A stretch of DNA of 64,000 bases from JAENVU01 sp963765075 (GCA_963765075.1 CAVXVA010000003.1:868001-932000); one strand, 5' to 3'; counted from the first letter of the stretch, positions 25,953-35,041 are shown. Made by a program: numbers and translations. Notes: generated by a model from the sequence alone, not told the origin.

Positions 25953-27334
25953 CCAATACCCGGTACGACATCGACGACCTGAACGAGAAGGCCCGCCGGC
26001 ATCTGTGGATGCATTTCACCCGGCTCGGTGCCTACGAGACCAAAGAGATCCCGATCATGACGCGCGGTGAGGGCTGCTACCTCTGGGACGCGCACGACCG
26101 CCGCTACCTCGACGCGCTGTCCGGTCTCTTCACGGTGCAACTCGGCCACGGTCGCCACGACCTCGCGGCGGCCGCCGCCGCGCAAGCCGAGACGCTCGAG
26201 TACTTTCCGATCTGGAGCTATGGCCACCCGCCCGCCATCGAACTCGCGGCCAAGCTCGCCGCGCTCGCGCCGGGCGACCTCAACCGCGTGTTCTTCACGA
26301 CCGGCGGATCCGAGGCCGTGGAATCGGCATGGAAGCTGGCGCGCCAGTACTTCCGCGCCAAAGGCGAGGGTCAGCGGTACAAGGTGATCTCCCGGGAGAC
26401 TGCGTACCACGGCACCACCCTCGGCGCGCTGGCGATCACTGGTATCCCATCGCTGCGCACACCGTTCGAGCCGCTGACGCCGGGAGCGTCGCACGTTCCC
26501 AACACCAACCGCTATCGCCACCCGCTCGGAAAGGACGACGCCGCGTTCTGTGACTGGCTCGTCGAAGGCATCGAGGACCGCATCCTGTGGGAAGGGCCCG
26601 AGACCGTCGCCGCCATCTACCTCGAACCCGTCCAGAACGCGGGCGGTTGCTTCGTACCGCCCGAGGGATACTTCCAGCGGGTCCGCGAGATTTGCGACAA
26701 ATACGGAGTCCTGCTGGTCTCGGACGAGGTCATCTGCGCCTTCGGGCGGCTCGGCGAATGGTTCGGCGCGCAGCGCTACGACTACCTCCCCGACATCATC
26801 ACGTGCGCGAAGGGGCTCACGAGCGGGTACTCACCGCTCGGGGCCGTGATCTGTCGTGATCACCTGGCGGAGCCGTTCCTCGAAGGATCGTCGAGCTTCC
26901 TGCACGGCATCACCTTCGGCGGGCACCCGGTGAGCTGCGCAGTTGCGCTCAAGAACCTCGAACTCTTCGAGACCGAAGGCACGCTCGAACACGTCCGTGC
27001 GAACGAGGCCGGGTTCCGGGAGCGCATCGAAGGTCTGCGCGACATCCCCATCGTCGGTGACGTACGCGGCGCGGGGTACTTCCTGGCCTTGGAACTCGTC
27101 GCTGACCCCGAGACCGAGGCGCACTTCACCGACGAGGAGGCCGAAACCATCCTGCGCGGAGTGTTGTCGCCGGCATTCTTCGAGGCCGGGTTGATCTGTC
27201 GCGCCGACGACCGCGGCGATCCCGTCGTCCAGCTTTCACCGCCACTCATCGCCGGTGAGCAGCAGTTCGACGAGATCGAGGCGATCCTGCGGACGACCTT
27301 GACCCAGGCCTCCGAGACACTCGCGAAGGTCTGA
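25949..27334 (+). CDS. Class III omega-aminotransferase (putrescine/polyamine:pyruvate type)
   Basis: This 461-residue PLP enzyme has DALSGLFTVQLGHGRHDLA, YFPIWSYGHPPAIELAAKLA, FFTTGGSEAVESAWKLARQY, YHGTTLGALAITG, LLVSDEVICAFGRLGEWFG and the PLP-Lys in CAKGLTSGYSPLGA. It resembles omega-amino acid:pyruvate and putrescine aminotransferases. Coupled to the Lrp regulator and 4 nt before alanine dehydrogenase, it probably moves the terminal amino group of a polyamine to pyruvate, giving alanine. Confidence 0.85.
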   Translation: MTNTRYDIDDLNEKARRHLWMHFTRLGAYETKEIPIMTRGEGCYLWDAHDRRYLDALSGLFTVQLGHGRHDLAAAAAAQAETLEYFPIWSYGHPPAIELAAKLAALAPGDLNRVFFTTGGSEAVESAWKLARQYFRAKGEGQRYKVISRETAYHGTTLGALAITGIPSLRTPFEPLTPGASHVPNTNRYRHPLGKDDAAFCDWLVEGIEDRILWEGPETVAAIYLEPVQNAGGCFVPPEGYFQRVREICDKYGVLLVSDEVICAFGRLGEWFGAQRYDYLPDIITCAKGLTSGYSPLGAVICRDHLAEPFLEGSSSFLHGITFGGHPVSCAVALKNLELFETEGTLEHVRANEAGFRERIEGLRDIPIVGDVRGAGYFLALELVADPETEAHFTDEEAETILRGVLSPAFFEAGLICRADDRGDPVVQLSPPLIAGEQQFDEIEAILRTTLTQASETLAKV

Positions 27335-27337
27335 ACC

Positions 27338-28456
27338 GTGTCGATCGTCGGCATCCCTCGTGAGATCAAGGACGGCGAACACCGCGTCGCGATCACGCCG
27401 GACGGCGTCCACGAACTCGGCGCCCACGACGTCACCGTTCTGGTCGAAACCAATGCCGGCGCCGATTCTGCGATCAGCGACGACGAGTACCAGGCCGCCG
27501 GGGCCGAGATCGTCCCGCGCGCCGCCGACCTCTGGGGTCGCGCCGACATCGTGCTGAAGGTCAAGGAACCCCAGGAGTCCGAGTTCGGATTCCTGCGCCC
27601 CGACCTCATCCTGTTCACCTACCTGCACCTCGCCGCCTACCCGGCGGTGGCGGACGCCCTCCTCCGCAACGGCACCACCGGGATCGCGTACGAGACCGTC
27701 CAGGTCAGCGGCGCACTCCCTCTGCTCGCACCCATGAGTGAGGTCGCCGGCCGGATGGCGACCCAAGTCGGTGCCCGGTTCCTCGAGCGTGATCAGGGCG
27801 GCCGGGGCGTGCTCCTCGGCGGCGTCCCGGGCGTGCGGCCGGCGCGCGTCGTGGTCCTGGGTGCCGGCAACGTGGGTTGGAACTCCGCCTGGATCGCGCA
27901 GGGCATGGAGGCCGAAGTGCTCCTTCTCGACAAGAACCTCGATCGGCTCCGGTGGGTCGACCAGATCCACCAAGGCCGCATCGTGACCCTCGCAAGTAAC
28001 CGCGGCGCCGTCGCCCGCGCGGTCGCCGATGCCGATCTCGTGATCGGCGCCGTGCTGATACCCGCCGGTCGCGCGCCGATCGTGGTGACCGAGGACATGG
28101 TTCGGGGCATGAAGCCCGGAGCGGTGATCGTCGACGTAGCGGTCGACCAAGGCGGGTGCATCGAAACGACCCATGAGACGACCCACGCCGACCCGGTCTA
28201 TGAACGCCACGGGGTTCTGCATTACGCGGTCGGCAACATGCCGGGTGCCGTGCCATTCACCTCGACCTACGGTTTGACCAACGCGACGTTGCCCTACGTG
28301 CTCCACATCGCCGTCTCCGGAGTCGACGCCGCAACGACCACGGACCCCGCACTCGCCCTCGGTGTGAACACGGTGGGCAGCCATGTGACCCACCCGATCG
28401 TGGCCGAGGCGATCGGGCGGCCGTTCACGCCTCTCCGTGAGGCGATCTCCCGCTAG
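27338..28456 (+). CDS. ald: Alanine dehydrogenase
   Basis: The 372-residue NAD-dependent enzyme opens SIVGIPREIKDGEHRVAITP. It shows KVKEPQESEF with the substrate Lys, FTYLHLAAYP with the catalytic His, the Rossmann VVVLGAGNVGWNSAWIAQGM, and VDVAVDQGGCIETTHETTH. It deaminates alanine to pyruvate and ammonia. Directly after a pyruvate-type transaminase, it would recycle the pyruvate acceptor during polyamine breakdown. GTG start. Confidence 0.94.
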   Translation: MSIVGIPREIKDGEHRVAITPDGVHELGAHDVTVLVETNAGADSAISDDEYQAAGAEIVPRAADLWGRADIVLKVKEPQESEFGFLRPDLILFTYLHLAAYPAVADALLRNGTTGIAYETVQVSGALPLLAPMSEVAGRMATQVGARFLERDQGGRGVLLGGVPGVRPARVVVLGAGNVGWNSAWIAQGMEAEVLLLDKNLDRLRWVDQIHQGRIVTLASNRGAVARAVADADLVIGAVLIPAGRAPIVVTEDMVRGMKPGAVIVDVAVDQGGCIETTHETTHADPVYERHGVLHYAVGNMPGAVPFTSTYGLTNATLPYVLHIAVSGVDAATTTDPALALGVNTVGSHVTHPIVAEAIGRPFTPLREAISR

Positions 28457-28466
28457 GGCGATGCGG

Positions 28467-28649
28467 TCAGTCGCCGGGCTGAGGTGTTCGCCGCGCCGGT
28501 CGCGAGATGACCTCCTCGCGAAAGACCTTGACCTCGCGCGGCGCCTCGATGCCGAGTCGCACCTGGTCACCGTGCACTTCGAGCACCGTCACGACAATGT
28601 CATCGCCGATCACGATGCGTTCGTTGACCCGCCGCGTGAGCACCAGCAT
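28467..28649 (-). CDS. csrA: CsrA/RsmA-type RNA-binding translational regulator
   Basis: This 60-residue protein is near-canonical CsrA: MLVLTRRVNERIVIGDDIVV, then TVLEVHGDQVRLGIEAPREV and FREEV. The RNA-contact residues Leu4, Arg6 and Arg44 are all present; a 12-residue Pro/Arg tail follows. CsrA binds GGA motifs in mRNA leaders. GGAAGG precedes the ATG by 6 nt and includes ACGGA, the ANGGA form CsrA prefers, so autoregulation is possible. No flagellar genes or fliW are nearby. Confidence 0.93.
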   Translation of the reverse strand: MLVLTRRVNERIVIGDDIVVTVLEVHGDQVRLGIEAPREVKVFREEVISRPARRTPQPGD

Positions 28650-28681
28650 GACGAACCTTCCGTGGAATCGTGGGGACCAAA

Positions 28682-28687
28682 AGACTA
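28682..28687 (-). promoter_or_regulatory. Candidate -10 hexamer TAGTCT for csrA
   Basis: TAGTCT on the minus strand lies 32 nt ahead of the csrA ATG, leaving a short leader that holds the ACGGAAGG Shine-Dalgarno/CsrA-type site. Confidence 0.4.
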
Positions 28688-28724
28688 GGTCCGCCGCACG
28701 CGTCCTTCCCGGCGGCGTGACGAT

Positions 28725-29336
28725 TCAGCCCAGCAGACCCAAGCTCATCGCCCGGCCCAGCGCCTCGTTCCGGTTCCGGGCCTCGAGCTTCTCGTAGATG
28801 TGTGCCAGATGGGTCTTCACGGTGGGCAACGACACGAAGAGGGCGGACGCAATCTCTCGATTCGAGCTGCCCGTTGCCAAGAGCCCGAGCACCTCACGTT
28901 CCCGCGCCGTCAGGCTCGTCGGTTCCAGATCCTCATCGGGGACGTCACCCGCGAGCAGCTGCGGGTCGATGTAGCGCTCGCCCTCCATGACCCGTCCGAT
29001 CGCCCGCACGAGCGCGTCGGGTTCGACGGCCCGGGCCAGGAGGCCGTCCACATCGACGGCCAGCAGATCGGCCAGGGTCTCGCGCGGCGCACGGTTGAGC
29101 ATCACGATCAAGCGAACCTCGGACGCGCCCGCCCGCACCTGCCGCGCGATCTCCTCGACCGGCAGGTCGTGCACGACGCCGACCACCACCAGGCTCGGCG
29201 CGTGTTCGATCACGGCCTTCGCAACCGCGCGTGCCGAACCTTCACACGCAACGACGGTGAAGCCGGCGTGAGTGAGCACCGTGCTCAGCCCGGTGCGAAC
29301 GAGCGGTACTACGTCGGCGACGACGACGTCCGGCAT
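28725..29336 (-). CDS. NarL/LuxR-type response regulator with a degenerate receiver
   Basis: This 203-residue protein pairs a receiver-like domain (1-125) with a LuxR helix-turn-helix (LTAREREVLGLLATGSSNRE, then FVSLPTVKTHLAHIYEKL). In the receiver the end of strand beta-3 reads VVVGVVHDLP: there is no Asp at the phosphorylation position. The acidic pocket is ADVVPL where DDHPL is usual. It is therefore probably phosphorylation-independent. No histidine kinase is adjacent. TACGCT stands 6 nt before ATG 29336. Confidence 0.85.
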   Translation of the reverse strand: MPDVVVADVVPLVRTGLSTVLTHAGFTVVACEGSARAVAKAVIEHAPSLVVVGVVHDLPVEEIARQVRAGASEVRLIVMLNRAPRETLADLLAVDVDGLLARAVEPDALVRAIGRVMEGERYIDPQLLAGDVPDEDLEPTSLTAREREVLGLLATGSSNREIASALFVSLPTVKTHLAHIYEKLEARNRNEALGRAMSLGLLG

Positions 29337-29375
29337 GCTCGGAGCGTACCGGCGTTCACCCGATTGGTGGTGGTA

Positions 29376-30578
29376 CTACCAGCGCACCGGCAATCGCGAC
29401 GGTCCCCAGATCCCGAACGTCTCCGGCTTCCATTCCACTGGTCCGTCGAGCGCGAGTTTCGGGAATCGGGTCGCGATCAGACCGAGCGCCTCCTGCAGTT
29501 CGTTGCGCGCGAGGTGCGCGCCGAGGCAGTAGTGGATCCCCGACCCGAAGGTGAGGTGCTGGGTCGTGGGTTCCCGCGTGATGTCGAACGTTTCCGGTTC
29601 CGGATACACCTCGGGGTCACGGTTCCCGCCAGCCAGCGAGCAGAACACGAGCGTTCCCTTCGGGAAGCAGACGTCGCGGTATTCGATGTCCTCGGATGCC
29701 ACGCGAACCGTTCCCTGGACTGCACCCAGATACCGCATCGTCTCGTCGACCACCCGAGGCGCGAGGCCGGGATCCTCGACAAGTCGCTGCCACTGATCGG
29801 GGTACGAACCCAGGAGTGCAATCGAGCATGCCAGCTGGTTCCGGGTGGTATCGGTTCCCGCCATCAGTACCGCTTCGGCCAACATCACGAGTTCTTCGGT
29901 CGAGAGCCGGTCGCCCTGTTCCTCCGCGGCGATGAGGGCACTGAGGAGATCGGCGCCGGGTGCCGATCGACGCTCCGTGATCAAATCGGTGACGTAGACC
30001 TCGAGCTCGCGCCCGGCCCGTTCGATGGCCGGAAGGTCCTCGGCCAGGTTTTGATTGAAGATGCGGAAGATGTCCGTCGCCCAGTTGGAGAACCGCTCCC
30101 AGTCCTCGGCCGGGGCACCCAGCAACTCGCAGATGATCGGGATCGGGTAGGGCTCGCACACGGCGGCGACGAAGTCGCACGCCCCGGCCGGTTCGATGTC
30201 GTCGAGGAGCCGCCCGATCACCTCGGCCATGAACGGGCGGAGCCGGGCCGCGGCCGCAGGCGTGAACGCGGGGGCGACCAGCCGACGAACGCGCGCGTGC
30301 TCGTCGCCTTCCATCGACAGGATCGACGGTCGGCGTTGCTCCATCGTCGTGTCGTCGAGGCCCTGCATCTGCGGAAGGAGCGACAGCGCGGAGTGAAATC
30401 GTCGATCCCGCAGGATCGACGTGATATCGGAATGCCGAAGCACCGCGAACCCCAACGGGCTGCGAGCCAGCCAATGCTCACGACGCAGCTCGGCGATGAG
30501 CGCGAGCCGCTCGAGGCGATCCAGCCCCTCCGGCTCGTACGACGGGAGGTCGACTTCAAACGCGGAGGTCGCGTCCAC
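29376..30578 (-). CDS. Cytochrome P450
   Basis: This 400-residue soluble P450 has the I-helix AGTDTTR, the ExxR motif ETMR, and the heme loop FGSGIHYCLGAHLAR with the thiolate Cys. It would hydroxylate a small molecule using ferredoxin-delivered electrons; no ferredoxin or reductase is adjacent. GTG start with GGAAAGG upstream. Substrate unknown. Confidence 0.92.
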   Translation of the reverse strand: MDATSAFEVDLPSYEPEGLDRLERLALIAELRREHWLARSPLGFAVLRHSDITSILRDRRFHSALSLLPQMQGLDDTTMEQRRPSILSMEGDEHARVRRLVAPAFTPAAAARLRPFMAEVIGRLLDDIEPAGACDFVAAVCEPYPIPIICELLGAPAEDWERFSNWATDIFRIFNQNLAEDLPAIERAGRELEVYVTDLITERRSAPGADLLSALIAAEEQGDRLSTEELVMLAEAVLMAGTDTTRNQLACSIALLGSYPDQWQRLVEDPGLAPRVVDETMRYLGAVQGTVRVASEDIEYRDVCFPKGTLVFCSLAGGNRDPEVYPEPETFDITREPTTQHLTFGSGIHYCLGAHLARNELQEALGLIATRFPKLALDGPVEWKPETFGIWGPSRLPVRW

Positions 30579-30609
30579 GATGGGCCTTTCCGGCTGGCGG
30601 GTTGAGCGG

Positions 30610-30682
30610 TGGGTCGCCAGGGACTTGAACCCTGAACCTGCGGGTTAAAAGCCCGATGCTCTGCCAGTTGAGCTAGCGACCC
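30610..30682 (-). tRNA. tRNA-Lys (TTT)
   Basis: A full cloverleaf is read on the minus strand: acceptor GGGTCGC/GCGACCC, D-arm GCTC...AGAGC, anticodon stem CGGG with loop CTTTTAA (anticodon TTT), T-arm CAGGG TTCAAGT CCCTG, discriminator A. CCA is not encoded. No integrase or duplicated 3' end was seen next to it. Confidence 0.95.
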
Positions 30683-30708
30683 CGTCGAACCAGGTTATGC
30701 GTTCCGAC

Positions 30709-31446
30709 TCATATCTCCGAAAGCGGACGGCGATCCTCGACCTGGGGCTGACGGCCGGCGCGCATCGGCGCCAGCGGCGCATCGACCATGAGCGACCGCT
30801 CGACGAAGGCGCCGTACTCCTGGATCGATTCCTTCCATCCCAACAGTCGATTCGAACTCACACTCGCCTGTTCGAACTCGGCCCAGTCGGCCCAGCTCGG
30901 AATCGCCCAGATCACGATCGCCTCGGCCTCAGAACGCATCGCCACCGAGAACGCGCCCACCAACGAGAGCCCGAGATCCTCGTACGCCTCGGCACCCTCG
31001 TGCGCGACGGCGTTGAGATACTCGCCGGCCTGACCCGGACTCACGGTGATCAGTTCGTGTGCGTACACCTCGCCCCGCACGCCGTCGGCCACGAGTTCGT
31101 CGATGGTCGGACTCCATACTGCCGGCACCACGATGCGATCAACCCCACCGCGGCGGAGATCTGCGGCGACCGCCCACCACTCGGCGAGCGACGGGTCCTG
31201 CGTGCGACCGCGCGAAAACTCGTGTTCGAAGTTGTCGACGAGGCCACTCCAACCGTCGAGTTCCCACAGATTGACCACTTCGGGCCACCGCCCCGTGGAA
31301 CCGACCGTTGCCCACACGCCGAAACACAACTGGTCGCGTTCCTCGCGGGCGACGGGGCACCAGTTCGCGGTCATGTGATGCATGTAACGAGCGCGGTTGT
31401 GGCCGATGATGTCGATGAACTCGTGGATGTAGACCTTCTCGTTCAC
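30709..31446 (-). CDS. NIPSNAP-like dimeric alpha/beta-barrel protein, duplicated domain
   Basis: The 245-residue protein seems to hold two related ferredoxin-like halves, starting KVYIHEFIDIIGHNRARYMH and EVYAHELITVSPGQAGEYLN. Each ends in a Trp-rich strand (VVNLWELDGWSG, IVIWAIPSWADWAEF), as in NIPSNAP/EthD-type proteins. Such proteins often accompany oxidative catabolic enzymes, and it is divergent from a P450. GTG 31446 is chosen because GGAG lies 6 nt upstream; ATG 31461 is possible. No precise function can be given. Confidence 0.6.
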   Translation of the reverse strand: MNEKVYIHEFIDIIGHNRARYMHHMTANWCPVAREERDQLCFGVWATVGSTGRWPEVVNLWELDGWSGLVDNFEHEFSRGRTQDPSLAEWWAVAADLRRGGVDRIVVPAVWSPTIDELVADGVRGEVYAHELITVSPGQAGEYLNAVAHEGAEAYEDLGLSLVGAFSVAMRSEAEAIVIWAIPSWADWAEFEQASVSSNRLLGWKESIQEYGAFVERSLMVDAPLAPMRAGRQPQVEDRRPLSEI

Positions 31447-31523
31447 GGTTGGCTCCACCATTCGCTCGCGAACGGACAACCTATATTGCCGACCTCAACC
31501 GCCAACTTCTCCGGACGGACCCC
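31447..31523. promoter_or_regulatory. Divergent promoter spacer with TATATT
   Basis: A 77-nt spacer between the NIPSNAP-like gene and the CYP142-like gene. TATATT at 31482-31487 is an unusually AT-rich hexamer for this sequence and is usable as a -10 for the rightward gene. Confidence 0.4.
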
Positions 31524-32729
31524 ATGATCAACGAACGCCGACCCGACCTGTCGATCACGAGTGGTGCGTTCTGGGGTCGGAATCCGCACGCGGAGTTGCA
31601 GTGGATCCGCCATCACGATCCGGTGTATTTCGACGAGGCATCCGGGGTCTGGGGCATCAGCCGGTACGACGACATCAAGGCCATCGAATCGGACCCGGTC
31701 ACGTTCTCGAACGCCGGCGGGATCCGGCCTGAAACCGGTCCGATCCCGATGATGATCGACATGGACGACCCCGAGCACCGGATGCGTCGCAAGCTCGTCG
31801 CTCGCGGCTTCACGCCGAATCGGGTCCGCGAACAGGAACCCAGCATCCACACGCTGGTGCACGATCTGATCGACGAAGTCTGCGAACAGGGCGAATGCGA
31901 TTTCATTTGGGACATCGCCGCATGGGTTCCCCTGATCATGATCGGCGACGCGCTCGGGGTCGAGGTGGAGGATCGCGCGACCCTCATGCGCTGGTCCGAC
32001 GATCTGCTCCGCGGCTTGGGGACCGACGACCTCGAACTCCTGCTCGCCGCCGGCGAAGCATTCAACGGCTACACCGAATACGCGACTCGGGTCATCGAAG
32101 ACCGGCGTACCTGTCCACGCGACGATCTCATGAGCATCCTCGTCCACGCCGACGTCGACGGTGACCGCCTCGACGCCGATTCGGTCCTGCATGAGTCGCT
32201 CCTGATCCTGATCGGCGGCGACGAGACCACCCGCCACGTCATGTCCGGTGGCGCGTATCAGCTCCTGACCCATCGGGGTCAGTGGGATCGGCTCCAGGCG
32301 GACCGGTCACTCATCGTTCCGGCCGTCGAGGAGATGCTGCGCTGGGTCACGCCGATCAAGAACATGGCCCGCACCGCCACGCGTACCGTGGAGTTCGGTG
32401 GCAAGACGATCGAAGCGGGTCAGAAGCTCCTGATGCTCTACCCATCGGCGAATCGCGACGACGCGCACTTTGCCGACCCGCACACCTTCGACATCGAACG
32501 CACCCCCAACGACCACGTGGCGTTCGGCTTCGGCACCCACTTCTGTTTGGGAAGTTCGCTCGCGCGCCTCGAACTCCGAGCGCTGTTCACCGTGCTGCTC
32601 GATCGACTCCCCGACCTCCGCCTGGTCGACGAGGCCGAACCCGCGCATCGGGCCGCCAACTTCGTGAGTGGGTACGAAGGCATGAAGGTGGCGTTCACGC
32701 CGAGCGCCCGCCGGTCACCCGCGAGGTGA
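31524..32729 (+). CDS. Cytochrome P450, CYP142-like (steroid side-chain hydroxylase type)
   Basis: This 401-residue P450 has the I-helix LLILIGGDETTRHVMSGG, ExxR in EEMLRWVTPIKNMAR, and heme loop FGFGTHFCLG. The stretches GGIRPETGPIPMMIDMDDP and RRKLVARGFTPNRVREQEP closely follow mycobacterial CYP142, which oxidises the terminal carbon of the cholesterol side chain. From this the protein probably hydroxylates a steroid or branched-lipid tail. ATG 31524 gives the usual N-terminus; the upstream extension is promoter sequence. Confidence 0.88.
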   Translation: MINERRPDLSITSGAFWGRNPHAELQWIRHHDPVYFDEASGVWGISRYDDIKAIESDPVTFSNAGGIRPETGPIPMMIDMDDPEHRMRRKLVARGFTPNRVREQEPSIHTLVHDLIDEVCEQGECDFIWDIAAWVPLIMIGDALGVEVEDRATLMRWSDDLLRGLGTDDLELLLAAGEAFNGYTEYATRVIEDRRTCPRDDLMSILVHADVDGDRLDADSVLHESLLILIGGDETTRHVMSGGAYQLLTHRGQWDRLQADRSLIVPAVEEMLRWVTPIKNMARTATRTVEFGGKTIEAGQKLLMLYPSANRDDAHFADPHTFDIERTPNDHVAFGFGTHFCLGSSLARLELRALFTVLLDRLPDLRLVDEAEPAHRAANFVSGYEGMKVAFTPSARRSPAR

Positions 32730-32730
32730 A

Positions 32731-34326
32731 TCAGTCGTCGTCACGAATGGTGACCACGCCGGTGCCGTCGAGCACCGTCGCATTCGTGGCCGAGTTGACA
32801 ACGATCTGGAAACTCTCGGTGCCTTCCGACGCCGTGTCGGACAAGACCGGGATCGACAGATAGACGAACCGGGCTCCCGCCGCGATCTTGGTGTTGGCGG
32901 TCTTCGGGGTGAAGTCCGAACCGGCCGTGGCACTGCCGGCGACCGTGGACCAGTTGATCATCACGTCACTCGCGGCCGGCTGGGTCAGCGCAATCGGCAC
33001 GATGAGTGTGCGGTTGCCGCTATCGCCCTCGACGAGGAGCGAGTCGGATACCGCGAGCCGGATCCCCGAACCCGGGTCGTCGTTCACGATCGTTCCCGTG
33101 CCTCGTTCGCGGTGATTCTCGCCCCCGTCGACGCCGGCGACGGCCACGTACATCAACTGATTACCTTCGTTGGACGTGTCCGGCCGGACCACGGCGCTGA
33201 CCATCTTCAGAACCTGGGTGCCGGTGAACGTCGCCTTGCCTTTCGTGGTGACGAAGTCGTCGGTGTTCGCGCTCCCCGGTGCCGTGGTCCAGTAGACGGT
33301 CACCGAGTTCCCCGAACCCGGAGCGCTCGAGAGCGAGAGCGGGAAGCGCAGCAGCCGGGTCCCCGAGGAACCTTCGATGACCGACGCGTCGCCGATCGAT
33401 ACTTCCGGCCCGGTAATCACTCCGGGATGTGCCAGATCCCACGCCCGCGCCGCACTGTCCCAGACCGATCGGTCGGTCGTCACTGTGAAACACGCCGGCA
33501 ACGATCCCGGGAAGGCACCCGGGCCGAGCCAGACCATGGTGTTGTTGGAGCAGGTGACGGGATAACCGGCCGGAAGGTTGAGGCTCTGGTGATTCGTGTC
33601 CTGGTCGGCCCGGAAGATCGTGTTGGAAATGTCGAGCTTGGGGCTCACCGGCGCGTTGTCGTCCCATTTGAAGAACCCGCCGTGGCCACCGGCGTCGCCC
33701 GAGTAGACCGTCGGCATCGCTTGGAGCCGGATGAGCGTGTTCCGAATCGTCACCGTGTTGTCCTGGCCGACCTGTGTGTCGCCCGACGCGCGCCGGGCCG
33801 AGATCCCCACGTAACAGCCGTCGAGATAGGAGTTGTTGATGGTGCCGTTGACGAGTCGGTCGTTCTCGATGCAGTCGTCGCGGATGTAGCCCAGGTAGGC
33901 ATCGTTGATCGTGAACCCGTCGGCGTTGTCGCGGATCCGGATACCGTCGCCGTAGTTGAAGATCCGCGGACGATTCAACGTGAAGTTCGATCCGCTCACG
34001 CCGAAGCCGTTGTTGCCGTGGTACGTGTTCCACGTCGTGCTCACGGGGAACGTGCCCTTGATCCGGCCGCCGTCCCAGCAACTGTCGGCCGTCGAGTCGA
34101 AGTAGACCGGATACGACGTCGTGCCGGTCCAGGTCGCGTTGTCGGCGTTGACCCGTTCGTTCGCGCTCAGCGTTGAGGTGAAGGCCGTCTGGCTACCGGA
34201 AAGGGTCCGGGTCGGTGAGGCAGAACACGGTCCGGCGGCGCTGACCGGCCCGGAGCCAGTGAGCACAGACGTTGCGCTGACCACCGCGGTCGCGCCGACG
34301 ATCCCCAAGACCCTCCGTGCCCTCAT
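32731..34326 (-). CDS. Secreted parallel beta-helix protein with two Calx-beta domains
   Basis: This 531-residue protein has a signal peptide (residues 1-31). A right-handed beta-helix-like domain follows (about 40-330: CWDGGRIKGTFP, RDDCIENDRLVNGTINNSYL, DGCYVGISAR, GGHGGFFKWDD). Two Calx-beta repeats come next, each ending in a VNDD or RDDD turn. The helix domain is a clear paralogue of the secreted protein at 43199-44500 on the other side of the exopolysaccharide cluster. GGGGGAG precedes ATG 34326, which overlaps the kinase stop (ATGA). Polysaccharide binding or cleavage is likely but unproven. Confidence 0.78.
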   Translation of the reverse strand: MRARRVLGIVGATAVVSATSVLTGSGPVSAAGPCSASPTRTLSGSQTAFTSTLSANERVNADNATWTGTTSYPVYFDSTADSCWDGGRIKGTFPVSTTWNTYHGNNGFGVSGSNFTLNRPRIFNYGDGIRIRDNADGFTINDAYLGYIRDDCIENDRLVNGTINNSYLDGCYVGISARRASGDTQVGQDNTVTIRNTLIRLQAMPTVYSGDAGGHGGFFKWDDNAPVSPKLDISNTIFRADQDTNHQSLNLPAGYPVTCSNNTMVWLGPGAFPGSLPACFTVTTDRSVWDSAARAWDLAHPGVITGPEVSIGDASVIEGSSGTRLLRFPLSLSSAPGSGNSVTVYWTTAPGSANTDDFVTTKGKATFTGTQVLKMVSAVVRPDTSNEGNQLMYVAVAGVDGGENHRERGTGTIVNDDPGSGIRLAVSDSLLVEGDSGNRTLIVPIALTQPAASDVMINWSTVAGSATAGSDFTPKTANTKIAAGARFVYLSIPVLSDTASEGTESFQIVVNSATNATVLDGTGVVTIRDDD

Positions 34327-35027
34327 TGCACTCCCCCCGAGCCACCGGCATCGATCACCGCCGCGACGATCGTCGCGACACCGGTGTGATCGAGCCCCCC
34401 GACCTGCAGGACCGCAGGAGTGACTCCAGGTGAATATACCAATTGGTCGAAGAGGGCGCCCAGGAGCGTATTGCCGTGCTCGAGTTCGGCCATTCGGGCC
34501 TCGGGATCTCCGCCTTCGAGCCTGCTCTGACGGGGTCCCCGGGCCTCGAGGCGGGCCGCCAGCACCGGGAGAGGCGTGTCGACCCGGACCAGGAGATCGG
34601 CGCGGTCGGCCGGATCGCGCCGGGCCAGGTCCAGGACGCAACCAGCATCGGCCCGGAGGGCCGCCGACCACCATTCTTGGAGCGGGCCTTGGTCCATGAC
34701 CGAGACCCCCGACCGTCGGCGAGCCCGCCGCAGCGCGTGCCTCACGACCAACAGATTGGCGGGTCGAGCCAGTCGGTCTCGGCGATCGGCCTGGTCGCTG
34801 CGAAACGCGAGGCCGCGGACGAGCCGGGCCGAACCCGGTTCCCGGGCCCCGGCCGCGACGGCCAGGGCCTTGCGCCGGATCCGATCCGCACGATTGGCGT
34901 CGGGCCCGATCGGAGCCATCACCTCCGCGGTCGGCACCCCGCGCAGTCGGAGTTCGGCAACGACCCGACGCGCCATCGTCGACTTTCCCGAACCCGGGAG
35001 TCCGCAGAACTCGACGACGTAGCCCAT
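34323..35027 (-). CDS. Small P-loop kinase in exopolysaccharide cluster
   Basis: The 234-residue protein opens YVVEFCGLPGSGKSTMARRV, a classic Walker A, followed by SVMDQGPLQEWWSA at the Walker B position. Lid-like arginines lie in LEARGPRQSRLEGGD. It resembles nucleoside- or sugar-kinase-type P-loop proteins found in capsule loci; the substrate is unknown. ATG 35027 follows the second kinase gene by 14 nt and the stop overlaps the beta-helix gene. Confidence 0.75.
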   Translation of the reverse strand: MGYVVEFCGLPGSGKSTMARRVVAELRLRGVPTAEVMAPIGPDANRADRIRRKALAVAAGAREPGSARLVRGLAFRSDQADRRDRLARPANLLVVRHALRRARRRSGVSVMDQGPLQEWWSAALRADAGCVLDLARRDPADRADLLVRVDTPLPVLAARLEARGPRQSRLEGGDPEARMAELEHGNTLLGALFDQLVYSPGVTPAVLQVGGLDHTGVATIVAAVIDAGGSGGVQ

Positions 35028-35041
35028 GTCCGAACGGAGGG

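Noticed and set aside
30590..30700. Integration site at tRNA-Lys
   Set aside because: No duplicated tRNA end, integrase or composition change nearby.
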